This document shows, piece after piece, positions 45,700 through 55,602 of a stretch of DNA of 64,000 bases. Position numbers and translations under genes: made by a program. The stretch lies in contig CAWAMX010000017.1 in the NCBI GenBank assembly GCA_963783295.1, positions 62,001-126,000 of the forward strand. The letters are read 5' to 3'. Positions within the stretch are counted from its first letter, which is position 1, and every line of letters begins with the position of its first letter. Under the pieces are notes generated by a model. It made no database searches. It was given only the letters and a program-made list of their open reading frames with translations, and was not told where the DNA came from. This DNA comes from Fen-1038 sp963783295 (GTDB taxonomy: Bacteria; Chloroflexota; Anaerolineae; Anaerolineales; Villigracilaceae).

Positions 45700-47256
45700 A
45701 TGAAATATATAAGATTGGGCTTGATCTTCGGAATCATCGGCGGCTTATTTACCATTACCTTCGGGGGCTGGGGGGTGGCGGTTATGGGGATTGCGATGGG
45801 TCTCGGCCTTGGGCTATCACTCAGTGGACGACTCGCACGGAAAGAACCATCCAAGTTGGTGATTGAGGCCCTGCCAGCGGTGATTGCTGCCGGCGTGATG
45901 CTTCTTATCATCAGCACTCTTGATATCCTTTTTATCGAGGGTGCCATTGGCAATTCACCTGACTCTCTAAATGTAGCTATTCCTGCCAACCTGATCGGCG
46001 TATTAGGCGGCATCGTGTTGGCACTGGTCGTAATTGCTCTGCATGGATTATCGGAAGCCCAGGAACGTATCGGCAGGTTGGTCCTACTGGCCGTGATAGT
46101 AATTGCATTTCCCTTTTCAGATAACTTTACTGGGTTAGGCTGGACATCCCTGATCATCTTTGCGCTAATCTACGTGATCCTGGCAATGGGGCTGAACATT
46201 GTGGTAGGTTACGCTGGATTGCTCGACCTAGGCTACGCTGCTTTCTTCGCAATTGGCGCCTACACAACCGGCATTCTTTCGTCGGCACAAGACAACATCA
46301 CACTAAACTTTTGGCTGGTCATTTGGATCGCCGCCGCGGTGGCAGCTGTCGCTGGCATCATCCTTGGCACACCCACCTTACGCCTGCGCGGTGATTACCT
46401 TGCCATCGTAACCCTCGGATTCGGAGAGATTATCCCGGTCACATTCAACAATCTGACCTCAGTAACGATCAAAGAACCCCTTACCTGCTGGATCATTCCG
46501 GGTTTACAACGATTATTCGGTGCGACACCTATGAACGCCTGCATTATCCTAGCCAATAATGTAAACGTGACAAATGGTGATTTGGGCATCAACCCTATTG
46601 GGCGGCCAGCCTTGCCTTTTATTGGCGAGTTCACTTCAAATAATACCATCCCATGGTATTTCCTGATTATGGTGATCATCCTGTTCTCGATCTTCCTGAT
46701 CAATCGTTTACGCGAAAGCCGCCTCGGTCGCGCCTGGATGGCGATCCGCGAAGATGAGTTGGCCGCTTCCCAAATGGGTATTGATCCTGTCCGCACTAAA
46801 CTGCTGGCTTTCTCGATGGGTGCCACTTTCTCCGGTTTCGCTGGGGCTTTCTTCGCCGCGTATATCGCAGGAATCTTTCCAAGCGCATTTCAATTCAGCA
46901 CTTCCATCATCATCCTTTGCGCTGTCATCCTGGGCGGCATCGGCAATGTTTACGGCGTGATCGTCGGTGGCTTGGTTATAGAATTGGCGGATCGTCTGTT
47001 CCTGCCAGCGCTTAAGGACTTCTTATCCGGTTTGATGAATCAAACCGTATTGCCGGCCCTGGCGTCAAACCGCACATTGCATGATATTGTTGCCCAGAAT
47101 GCGAACCCAATCTTATATCGTTACCTTTTGTTTGGCGCAACGCTCGTGATCATGATGGCTGTACGACCTGAGGGCCTAATGCCAAGTTCTCAGAGACGAA
47201 TGGAGCTACATGAGGCGGAGGATGCGCCCAACGAAGCCGCATCAAAGAAGAATTAG
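45700..47256 (+). CDS. livM: Branched-chain amino acid ABC transporter permease LivM
   Basis: 518 residues. The LivM core begins near residue 155 (LGLNIVVGYAGLLDLGYAAFFAIGAYT) and contains LRLRGDYLAIVTLGFGEI and the coupling loop GRAWMAIREDELAASQMGI. The first about 150 residues carry extra helices, longer than typical LivM (about 320-420). A long extracytoplasmic insertion (about 250-310) is Cys-containing. Sits 23 bp after livH. Confidence 0.9.
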   Translation: MKYIRLGLIFGIIGGLFTITFGGWGVAVMGIAMGLGLGLSLSGRLARKEPSKLVIEALPAVIAAGVMLLIISTLDILFIEGAIGNSPDSLNVAIPANLIGVLGGIVLALVVIALHGLSEAQERIGRLVLLAVIVIAFPFSDNFTGLGWTSLIIFALIYVILAMGLNIVVGYAGLLDLGYAAFFAIGAYTTGILSSAQDNITLNFWLVIWIAAAVAAVAGIILGTPTLRLRGDYLAIVTLGFGEIIPVTFNNLTSVTIKEPLTCWIIPGLQRLFGATPMNACIILANNVNVTNGDLGINPIGRPALPFIGEFTSNNTIPWYFLIMVIILFSIFLINRLRESRLGRAWMAIREDELAASQMGIDPVRTKLLAFSMGATFSGFAGAFFAAYIAGIFPSAFQFSTSIIILCAVILGGIGNVYGVIVGGLVIELADRLFLPALKDFLSGLMNQTVLPALASNRTLHDIVAQNANPILYRYLLFGATLVIMMAVRPEGLMPSSQRRMELHEAEDAPNEAASKKN

Positions 47257-47266
47257 GAGACCAGCC

Positions 47267-48043
47267 GTGAACCTCTTTGAAGCAAAAAAAGTTACTAAGT
47301 CGTTCGGCGGCCTGACCGCCGTCAACAACGTAGATTTCGTAATCGAGAAAGGTATGATTGCAGGACTGATCGGTCCAAACGGCGCCGGAAAGACAACCTT
47401 CTTTAATGGCATGACCGGTATCTATCAGATCACCAGCGGTGAAATGACTTTTGATGGTCGCGATATTACGAAACTCAAGCCCTTTCAAATCACCGCGCTT
47501 GGTATAGCCCGTACCTTCCAGAACATCCGTTTGTTTGCCAACATGACCGCCATCGAAAACGTGCTGGTTGGGGAACATGTGCGCCTGCACTCAAATTTAA
47601 TCGGGCAGATAATCCGTGACCCAGGCACCATGAAAGAAGAAGCAAACGCCCGCGCTAAGGCATTGGACTTGTTGGATTTTGTCGGACTTAAACGTTCCGA
47701 TGCAGACGTGACCGCCAAGAATTTACCTTATGGTCTCCAACGCCGTCTTGAGATCGCCCGCGCGCTGGGAACGGATCCAAAGCTTCTTTTGTTGGATGAG
47801 CCGACGGCAGGCATGAACCCCAACGAAACAATCGATCTGACAAATTTCATTCAACGCCTGCGCAAGGAATTAAGCCTGACTATTCTGTTGATCGAACATC
47901 ACATGCGCGTGGTTATGGGAATCTCGGATCGCGTCTCCGTTTTGGATTACGGAGAAAAAATTGCCGAAGGCAGTCCGGTTGAAGTCCAGAAGAATCAGCG
48001 TGTGATCGAAGCGTACCTCGGTAAAGGCACATCTACCAAGTAA
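47267..48043 (+). CDS. livG: Branched-chain amino acid ABC transporter ATPase LivG
   Basis: 258 residues from GTG 47267 (TAGGAGA upstream); an earlier in-frame ATG lies inside livM and is unlikely. Walker A GPNGAGKTT, the LivG-type LIGQIIRDPG insert, signature region LPYGLQRRLEIARAL, Walker B LLLDEPTAGMNP and H-loop EHHM. Powers the LivHM channel with LivF. Confidence 0.93.
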   Translation: MNLFEAKKVTKSFGGLTAVNNVDFVIEKGMIAGLIGPNGAGKTTFFNGMTGIYQITSGEMTFDGRDITKLKPFQITALGIARTFQNIRLFANMTAIENVLVGEHVRLHSNLIGQIIRDPGTMKEEANARAKALDLLDFVGLKRSDADVTAKNLPYGLQRRLEIARALGTDPKLLLLDEPTAGMNPNETIDLTNFIQRLRKELSLTILLIEHHMRVVMGISDRVSVLDYGEKIAEGSPVEVQKNQRVIEAYLGKGTSTK

Positions 48044-48058
48044 AGGCAAGGAATCATT

Positions 48059-48766
48059 ATGCTTGAACTAAGAGAAGTTCACACTTACTATGGCAATATC
48101 CACGCCTTGAAAGGTATCTCGCTAAAAGTAGAAGATGGCGAGATCGTAACCCTAATCGGGTCGAATGGAGCAGGCAAAAGCACTACGCTCCGTACCATTC
48201 AAGGCATCAATCGCCCGCGCTCTGGCACCATCTTGCTCGACGGCACCGCACTGGAAACACTCCCACCGCATGAAATCGCCATGCGAGGCGTGGCTCAAAG
48301 TCCCGAAGGCCGACTCATTTTTCCACGAATGACCGTGCTGGAGAATTTGGAAATGGGTGCATATGCGCGCAAAGATAAAACAGGATTCACTGACGATCTC
48401 GAGCGCGTTTTCACCTTGTTTCCGCGCTTAAAGGAACGCATCGCCCAAAAAGGCGGAACGCTTTCCGGCGGCGAACAGCAGATGCTGGCAATGGGACGCG
48501 CTCTCATGGCAAGGCCGCGTATTCTTTTGCTGGATGAGCCATCAATGGGACTTTCCCCCATCCTGGTCGAATTGATCTTCGATACCATCGTAACTATCAA
48601 CAAGGAAGGCACTACTGTATTGTTGGTGGAACAAAATGCATTGATGGCTCTCTCAATTGCCAACCGAGGCTACGTCATCCAAACCGGCGAGATCTTGCTC
48701 ACAGATACTGCAGTCAACCTTAAGCAGAACGAGATGGTGCGCAAATCTTATTTAGGCATCGAATAA
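48059..48766 (+). CDS. livF: Branched-chain amino acid ABC transporter ATPase LivF
   Basis: 235 residues. Walker A GSNGAGKST, the LivF marker QSPEGRLIFPRMTVLENLEMGAY, signature LSGGEQQMLAMGRALM, Walker B ILLLDEPSMGLSP, H-loop VEQN. Last gene of the operon before the terminator. Confidence 0.94.
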   Translation: MLELREVHTYYGNIHALKGISLKVEDGEIVTLIGSNGAGKSTTLRTIQGINRPRSGTILLDGTALETLPPHEIAMRGVAQSPEGRLIFPRMTVLENLEMGAYARKDKTGFTDDLERVFTLFPRLKERIAQKGGTLSGGEQQMLAMGRALMARPRILLLDEPSMGLSPILVELIFDTIVTINKEGTTVLLVEQNALMALSIANRGYVIQTGEILLTDTAVNLKQNEMVRKSYLGIE

Positions 48767-48790
48767 ACTGGAGTAAAGGCAATCCGTTCT

Positions 48791-48816
48791 GAGACCCGTG
48801 GCATGCCACGGGTCTC
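48791..48816 (+). terminator. Terminator after livF
   Basis: A perfect palindrome: 11-bp stem GAGACCCGTGG / CCACGGGTCTC with CATG loop, followed by TTTA. Ends the livKHMGF transcript. Confidence 0.85.
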
Positions 48817-48867
48817 TTTACAAATTAGAATAGTGCTTATCTAAAAAATTCCTGCCATATTTAGTGT

Positions 48868-51354
48868 ATGCCTCGCCAAAGGATGCTCTTGATTGTTACA
48901 ATTTTTGCCGCGCTTCTTGCGGCATGTTCGATCGCGGGGAAAGCTACATCAGTCGGCCCCACACCTTCACCCGGCAAATATGACGGTAGCTGGCAAGCTC
49001 ACATCGTTACCACAAATGGGCTGGAGATAAACCTGTTCTTTAGGGTCAGTGATTCTGTCCTTCGCTGGATGACATACACATACTCAGGCCAGGCGGATCA
49101 AACCTGTACAGCTCTTATTCCCCCTGAATCTCTTCCTACTATTTCAGGTAACGGGTTTATCGTCAAGGTGACCTCTGCAAACTCGACGGATACAACCTCG
49201 ATCAGCGGTAGGTTCGATTCGACTACGAATGCATCAGGAAACATTTCATTTGCAGAAGCGAATGGAGCGAGAGCCTATAATTGCGTGGCGAACGTCAATG
49301 CTTCGTGGTCTGCCACAAAGGAACAAGAATCGGCAACAACCCTCGCACCGGTAACAACTGCGTGGTGCGGAAAGAATGTCAATTGCAGGAACCTGCTGCT
49401 CCAGCTGCTAATCTTTGGCCTGGTCAACGGCGCAATCTTGGCCCTGAACGCAATCGGCGTGACGGTGATTTATAGCACGGTCCGTACGATCAATCTGGCA
49501 CATGGCGATGTGTTTGCACTAACCACCGTTCTGATCACTTCTACCATCAACCTAATCGGCCTCAACCCGAATTGGCAGACAGGGACGCGTTTATTGATAT
49601 TGGCCGGTATCCTGGTGGCTGCGATTCTGTTTGGCGCATTGCTCAGCCTCGGCGTGGAGGAAGCGGCGTTTCGTCCCTTCCGAGGACGCTCACGACTGGC
49701 TCCTGTGATTGCTTCGCTTGGCATTTCATTTATTCTTTATCAAGGCTCGCTCGTCTGGCGTGCATATCAGGAATCATTTGTGCGAGGCGAACATCGCAGT
49801 GTGCCCGGCCTTAACGAAGTTCCGACCGATGGCATTCCGAATTTCCTGCCCGCGGGAAATCTGCTTCCGGGCAAAGTAGTACTGCAATTCGGCGACCTGT
49901 TTGTCTTCGTTGCGGCAATTTTATTTGTTGTGTTAGTCACTTATATCTTAGTTCGCACCAAACTTGGACTTTCCATTCGTGCAATTGCTCAAAACGAAGA
50001 GCTGGCGCAGGTTGTGGGCGTGAATCGCGACGGTGCCATTCGGCGCGCATTTGTTCTAGGCGGCGCATTGGCAGGCGCGGCTGGATTTGTTTTTGCGCTC
50101 TATTACTCGCGTCCGTTCGGGCAGGCAGGCCAAGAAAGCGGCCTCATGGCTTTTGCTGCTGCATTGCTCGGAGGCATCGGCAGTCCAGTCGGGGCAATGT
50201 TCAGCGGACTTCTGCTGAGCGTGGCAGGTTCATTCAGCGATTATTTCCTCAGCGCACAATGGACTCCCGTGTTGGTGCTCGGATTGCTGACCTTAGTATT
50301 GCTCTGGAGACGCGGTGGATTGACCCGCACCGAAGAAGTGGAAGAAAGCACAGTTCGCGATTCTGTTGTTTTAACGGCGGCCACTGAAAACCCGCGCGCG
50401 AAGCGATGGTTGATCGTGCTTTTCGTCGCGGCGGCAATCCTCCCAATCCCTTCTGACAAGTTCAACTGGGGCGATGAAATCATCCTGCGCGGCGCAGGTA
50501 TCTTCATCCTGCTTGCGCTAGGATTAAATATATTGCTCGGATTGGCTGGCGTGCTCGATTTTGGTTATGCCATGAGCTATGCGGTTGGCGCATACACCGC
50601 GGCTATCTTGACCAATCGTTTCGGCGCGTTCGATTTTACATTGGTGCTGTTGGCGAGCGCGGCTGCAGGCACATTGTCTGGCTTACTTAAGGGAGGACTT
50701 GCGGCACGCATGCGCGGCGACTATCTGGCAGTGGGCACATTGGCATTGGGCTTGATGGTTCAAGAAGTAATAACAAACTTGGATGTGACCGGCGGACCTA
50801 ACGGATTCAGCAGCCTACCACCTCCGCATCTGTTTGGACTTACGCTGGCCGCGCCGTCTGCAGAATACTATCTTGTCCTTGTGTTTGTCATCCTCGCCGC
50901 GTTCTTGAGCCTGAGGCTCATCTCGTCTCGCACAGGCCGCGCCTGGATTGCTTCTTCCGAAGACGAAACCGCGGCAGTATCATTTGGCGTGGATGCGGCG
51001 CGCTATCGCTTGTTGGCGTTCGTGCTTAGTTCTGCGCTAGCAGGAATTGCCGGTGCCCTGTACGCCAGCACATTCACCTACATTGATCCAAGCATCGCAG
51101 CCTTTGATGTCTCCTCGCTGATTCTGGCGATGGTCATCCTTGGAGGCGCAGGAAGTGTAGGTGGAGCCGTGCTGGGAACAGCCTTGGTTTATTTTTACGA
51201 CAAGATCTTCGTTCCACAGTTCTTCGCATGGCTGGCATTGCTTTGGCCGCAAGGCGTTTATATCGGAATGGTGCCTAATATTCGCGGCACAAACTTTTTC
51301 AACTTCGGCATTGTGCTGTATTTGACAGTATTATGGAGAGCGAGGAAAAAGTAG
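48868..51354 (+). CDS. Lipoprotein-LivH-LivM fusion permease
   Basis: 828 residues in one uninterrupted frame. Residues 1-20 form a lipoprotein signal with lipobox LLAAC (Cys20). Residues about 30-165 are a soluble beta-rich domain with four cysteines. Residues about 172-490 are a complete LivH (VIYSTVRTINLAHGDVFALT; loop LSIRAIAQNEELAQVVGV). Residues about 510-820 are a complete LivM (LGLNILLGLAGVLDFGYAMSYAVGAYT; RMRGDYLAVGTLALGL). Both transport halves are thus on one chain. It has no ATPases of its own nearby and may borrow LivG/LivF from the operon just upstream. A frame error is unlikely because domains follow without loss. Confidence 0.85.
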   Translation: MPRQRMLLIVTIFAALLAACSIAGKATSVGPTPSPGKYDGSWQAHIVTTNGLEINLFFRVSDSVLRWMTYTYSGQADQTCTALIPPESLPTISGNGFIVKVTSANSTDTTSISGRFDSTTNASGNISFAEANGARAYNCVANVNASWSATKEQESATTLAPVTTAWCGKNVNCRNLLLQLLIFGLVNGAILALNAIGVTVIYSTVRTINLAHGDVFALTTVLITSTINLIGLNPNWQTGTRLLILAGILVAAILFGALLSLGVEEAAFRPFRGRSRLAPVIASLGISFILYQGSLVWRAYQESFVRGEHRSVPGLNEVPTDGIPNFLPAGNLLPGKVVLQFGDLFVFVAAILFVVLVTYILVRTKLGLSIRAIAQNEELAQVVGVNRDGAIRRAFVLGGALAGAAGFVFALYYSRPFGQAGQESGLMAFAAALLGGIGSPVGAMFSGLLLSVAGSFSDYFLSAQWTPVLVLGLLTLVLLWRRGGLTRTEEVEESTVRDSVVLTAATENPRAKRWLIVLFVAAAILPIPSDKFNWGDEIILRGAGIFILLALGLNILLGLAGVLDFGYAMSYAVGAYTAAILTNRFGAFDFTLVLLASAAAGTLSGLLKGGLAARMRGDYLAVGTLALGLMVQEVITNLDVTGGPNGFSSLPPPHLFGLTLAAPSAEYYLVLVFVILAAFLSLRLISSRTGRAWIASSEDETAAVSFGVDAARYRLLAFVLSSALAGIAGALYASTFTYIDPSIAAFDVSSLILAMVILGGAGSVGGAVLGTALVYFYDKIFVPQFFAWLALLWPQGVYIGMVPNIRGTNFFNFGIVLYLTVLWRARKK

Positions 51355-51485
51355 AGAAATTTTGTAGCTCCACATCCAGAGATGTTTCATTGCTTAACTC
51401 AGCTCGTTTCCACAAGGGGAAATTGATTCAGAGTACAATGTGGCTTAATCTCTGACAATCCGTTCCAGAAAAGTGATAGTGAAGG

Positions 51486-52613
51486 ATGCCATCCGCAGAA
51501 ATCATCACCATTGGAACCGAGATCCTGCTCGGTGAAATTGTAGACACCAATACGCGTCACATCGCGTTGACCTTGCGCGATCTGGGCGTGGACTTATATC
51601 GCACGATCACCATCGGCGATAACGTGGAGCGCATCGCCTCAGCCATCCGCGATTCAATGGAACATGCCGAGATCATCATCACCACCGGCGGGCTGGGTCC
51701 AACAGTAGACGATCCGACACGTGAAGCGGTCGCGAAAGCCGTGGGAGTGGAAACTGAATTTCGGGAAGAACTCTGGCAACAGGTTACTTCAGCGATTTCC
51801 AAATATGGACGCAAACCGGCAGAAAATCAGAAGCGTCAGGCGGTTGTTCCAAAAGGTGCGCTTGGCGTACTCAATCCCGTTGGCACTGCCCCGTCGTTTA
51901 TCGTGGAGGCCGAACGAACTGTGATCATCTCGTTACCTGGCGTCCCCAATGAGATGGAACACATCCTACACGAGTCGGTCGTTCCCTATCTTCAAAAAAG
52001 ATTCGACCTGCATGAAGTCATCAAAGTGCGCGTGCTTCACACTTCGGGTCTCGGCGAAGGCACAGTGGATGAAAAGATCGGCGACCTGGAAACCCTGACC
52101 AACCCAACAGTGGGACTTGCTGCGCACACCGGTGTCGTGGACATTCGTATTGCAGCAAAAGCAGACAGCGAAGTAGACGCCAACGCGATGATCGCTGAGA
52201 TTGAAGAACAAATCCATGAACGGATCGGCAATGCAGTCTTCGGCGCAGATGAAGATAGACTCGAAGATGTGGTCTTGAATCTCGTAACCAAACGCGGGTG
52301 GACTTTAGTTGCAGTTGAATCCGGTTTAGACGGATTGCTGGCACGGAAACTTCCCCACGTCGCATCATTCTCTGGGCTGACGGCGGCTTCCCTTATGGAG
52401 GCCTTGCGTGCTGCCCAAGCTGACTCCAAAGCCGACGTTGCCCTTGGCGTCACGGCTCATACAGAAGATCATTCTGCAGATATGGCCCTCATCACCCCAC
52501 GGGGCGAAAAAACTCATCGCATTACTTATGGCGGGCCGCCGCGCAGCTTGCCGCGTTGGGCTATGAACCTGGCATTGAACTGGCTTCGGACGGTCGCGCA
52601 GGAATCCGATTGA
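51486..52613 (+). CDS. cinA: CinA family protein with degenerate deamidase domain
   Basis: 375 residues. The N-terminal MoCF/COG1058 domain is complete (IITIGTEILLGEIVDTN, ITTGGLGPTVDDPTREAVA, LPGVPNEMEHI) and would act as ADP-ribose or nicotinamide-nucleotide pyrophosphatase. The C-terminal nicotinamide-nucleotide amidase domain is present in outline, but the catalytic ESCTGG motif reads ESGLDG. The amidase is therefore probably inactive. Followed directly by the M14 peptidase gene. Confidence 0.87.
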   Translation: MPSAEIITIGTEILLGEIVDTNTRHIALTLRDLGVDLYRTITIGDNVERIASAIRDSMEHAEIIITTGGLGPTVDDPTREAVAKAVGVETEFREELWQQVTSAISKYGRKPAENQKRQAVVPKGALGVLNPVGTAPSFIVEAERTVIISLPGVPNEMEHILHESVVPYLQKRFDLHEVIKVRVLHTSGLGEGTVDEKIGDLETLTNPTVGLAAHTGVVDIRIAAKADSEVDANAMIAEIEEQIHERIGNAVFGADEDRLEDVVLNLVTKRGWTLVAVESGLDGLLARKLPHVASFSGLTAASLMEALRAAQADSKADVALGVTAHTEDHSADMALITPRGEKTHRITYGGPPRSLPRWAMNLALNWLRTVAQESD

Positions 52614-52614
52614 A

Positions 52615-53586
52615 ATGCCCGCTCCAAGTCGAAGAAGAGATTCAGCATGGAAGATCGCAATCTGGGCAATAAATATTATCGGTGGATTAAGTCTGCTCGC
52701 GGTATTGATTGTTTATTGGTCGCAGCAACCGGCAAAAGCATCCCCGAATAATTTAGTCTATCCTCAAGATACGCCCTACCCCACATTAACCATGGTACCG
52801 ACGCGCTATTATCTACCATCTGTGACACCCAACCCGCTTTCAACCATGGTGCTCGCTACAACCGCGACGCCTTTTGTATTGCCCAATGGTAACGAACCAG
52901 TTGTAATTGGTTTTTCCGTCGAAGGCCGGCCGCTGGAAGTTTACACTATTGGCCAGGGCGAAATCCAAGATATGATCATAGGCGGCATCCACGGCGGGTA
53001 TGAATGGAATACGATTGCCCTATCGGATCAGTTGATCAAGTACGTTAATGATAACCCAGACGTGATCCCCGCCGATGTGAAACTTTATATCTTGCCTGAC
53101 ATGAATCCAGATGGTGATGCACGCAGCCATGATGAATGGGGACGAGTAAACGCAAATGGTGTGGACTTGAATCGGAATTTTCCAATCGGCTGGGCACCAA
53201 CCTGGGATCGTAGTGGCTGTTATGATCTGACATTAACAACCAGCGGCAGAGGCCCCGGCTCTGAACCAGAAACGCGATTGGTTATGAATTTTATTGCTAC
53301 GCATAAACTCAATGCAGTGATTGATTATCATTCCGCCGGATTGGGAATCTTCCCAGGCGGCACGCCTTGGGATGCAGCCTCGCTCCAGCTTGCTCAGGCA
53401 TTAGCTTCGGTAACAACTTATCCATTTCCACCCATCAACACCGGCTGTATATACTCGGGTACGCTTCCCGATTATGCCGTTTCAGAGGGCGCGGCCGCAG
53501 TCGATATGGAATTGACGAATCATCAAGATACTGACCTCTCGATGAATTTGCGCGTTTTGAATGTGCTATTGAAGTTTACGAAATAA
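52615..53586 (+). CDS. Membrane-anchored M14 zinc carboxypeptidase
   Basis: 323 residues. One N-terminal helix (WAINIIGGLSLLAVLIVYW) exports the catalytic domain. Candidate zinc ligands are His126 and Glu130 (GGIHGGYEWN) and the later His in VIDYHSAG; the spacing is HxxxE rather than the usual HxxE. RVNANGVDLNRNFP is the Asn-Arg substrate-binding motif, and the catalytic Glu is in VDMELTNH. Probably trims cell-wall or peptide substrates outside the membrane. ATG lies one base after the cinA stop. Confidence 0.82.
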   Translation: MPAPSRRRDSAWKIAIWAINIIGGLSLLAVLIVYWSQQPAKASPNNLVYPQDTPYPTLTMVPTRYYLPSVTPNPLSTMVLATTATPFVLPNGNEPVVIGFSVEGRPLEVYTIGQGEIQDMIIGGIHGGYEWNTIALSDQLIKYVNDNPDVIPADVKLYILPDMNPDGDARSHDEWGRVNANGVDLNRNFPIGWAPTWDRSGCYDLTLTTSGRGPGSEPETRLVMNFIATHKLNAVIDYHSAGLGIFPGGTPWDAASLQLAQALASVTTYPFPPINTGCIYSGTLPDYAVSEGAAAVDMELTNHQDTDLSMNLRVLNVLLKFTK

Positions 53587-53621
53587 AGTGCTGTTGAATT
53601 CATAGAAAACTTGGAGAAAGA

Positions 53622-55602
53622 ATGACAAAGATTATTGATTTTCTATTCACCAACGCCCACGTCCTGACGATGGACGAAAAGTTGAATCAATACAACCCCG
53701 GCGCGGTGGCCGTGAAGGGCGACAGCATCGTTGCAGTGGGACCTGAGTTTGAAATCAGTGAGGAATATTCCGGCAACGAGACCATCGATTGTGGACGTAA
53801 AATTTTGATGCCTGGGCTGATCAACGCGCATACGCACGTGCCAATGACCCTTCTGCGCGGCCTGGCTGACGACTTGCGACTGGATGTTTGGCTGATGGGT
53901 TACATGATGCCGGTCGAACGCCAATTTGTATCGCCGGAATTCGTCCGGCTTGGAACATCCATCGCCTGTGCCGAATTGATTCGGAGTGGTGTAACCACAT
54001 TTAACGACATGTATTATTTCGAAGAAGATGTTGCCAAGGCAACGGCTCAAGCGGGAATGCGTGCCGTCTGCGGGCAAACAGTGCTTAAAGTTTTCGACGC
54101 CCGATGCAGCCTCGTATGAAGACTCGATGGAAATGGCCCGCGATTATGTCCAACGCTGGAAAGATCATCCACTCATCGTTCCATCGATCGCGCCCCATGC
54201 ACCCTTCACGACCACACCTGAAATCCTGCATGAGGCCGCAGAACTTGCCCAGGAATTCGATGTGCCACTTCACATTCACATTGCCGAGACAGCTTTTGAA
54301 GTCGAGAACATGCGCCGTGACAATGGTATGCCAGTGGTGCCTTACATCAAGAAGCAGGGTTTATTGGAAGCCAAAGTCATCGCGGCTCACTGCGTCCACA
54401 TTGATACTGGCGAGATGCGCACGCTTCTTCACGCCGGCGCAGGCGTGTCACACAACCCTTCTTCGAATCTTAAACTGGCATCCGGTTTTGCACCGGTGAC
54501 CAAAATGCTCGAGACCGGACTTAACGTGGGCATCGGCACGGATGGAGCTGCATCGAACAACGATCTCGATATGTTCGAAGAAGTGCGCCTCGCCGCTTTT
54601 GTTGCCAAAGCCGTGACCAATGATCCAACCTCCTTGCCCGCTTCAACCGCGCTGACGATGGCAACTCGTCTCGGCGCGCAGGCGCTTCATATCGGACACT
54701 TGACCGGCTCGCTAACTCCGGGCCGCCGCGCCGACCTAATCTTAATTGACCTCTCGCCCCTTCATAATTCACCATCCTTCCGGCGCATACACGATACTGC
54801 GTACGCTCAAATAGTGTATGCCAGCAAATCCACGGACGTGAGCGATGTCATGGTAAATGGTAAATGGCTGATGAGAAATCACAAACTCCTTACAGTGCAG
54901 GAAGAAGAATTAATCGCACAAGCTGCCGACATTGCGAAGAAGATTGATGCGTTCCTGATCGAGCGCGAGCAATCTGTCCTGTCAAAGCTGATTGCGCTGG
55001 GCGGTTCAATGGAAGAGGAATCGTTTGAGGTGCAGGTCAAGGTCAAGATCAAGGGCAGCCAACCTATCGTCGAAATATTGAAGCGGGATGAAATCGAGGT
55101 TGTGCGTTACCGTCATTACAAAGAACATGATGCTTACTTCTCATTCGATGATCCGTCACAAGGTAGATTACGCTACCGTGAAGATGATTTTCTCAACGAA
55201 CAAGGTAATGCCACAATGACACGCGCACGCTTGACGCTGTTGGGTCAAAAACGCGAAGGTGCTCTCGCACAGAATGTGTTATTATCGCGCAGTCGCTTCC
55301 TGGCACCCGCCGCACAAAGCCTACGTTTTTATCGTGAATACTTCAAGCCAAAGGAAGAGACTTCAATTACAAAAGACCGCGAACGCTGGCTTATTAAATT
55401 CAAAGACACGGAATTTTTCGTCAACGTGGATACCATGCTTGAACCCGCTATCGGACATTTCATCGAAATTAAATCACGAACTTGGAGCCGCAGGGATGCC
55501 GAACACAAAGCAGGGCTAGCGAATGAATTGTTAACGACGCTGGGGGTTTCGAATGCGGAGATAATGACAAGCGATTATATTGAGGTTATGAAATCGGAAT
55601 GA
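53622..55602 (+). pseudogene. Amidohydrolase (MtaD/SAH deaminase type) fused to a CYTH domain, frameshifted as assembled
   Basis: About 660 codons. Residues 1-440 form a metal-dependent amidohydrolase: HTHVPMTLLRGLADD (HxH), HIHIAET, AHCVHID and GTDGAASNNDLDMFEE match 5-methylthioadenosine/S-adenosylhomocysteine deaminases. One base must be removed at 54086-54095 to join VLK to FSTPDAASYEDSM. The C-terminal about 200 residues begin EEESFEVQVKVKIKG and continue with RLRYRED and FVNVDTMLEPAIGHFIEIKS, a CYTH (adenylate cyclase/triphosphate tunnel) fold. Linkage of the two domains is unusual. The next gene overlaps the stop by ATGA. Confidence 0.78.
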
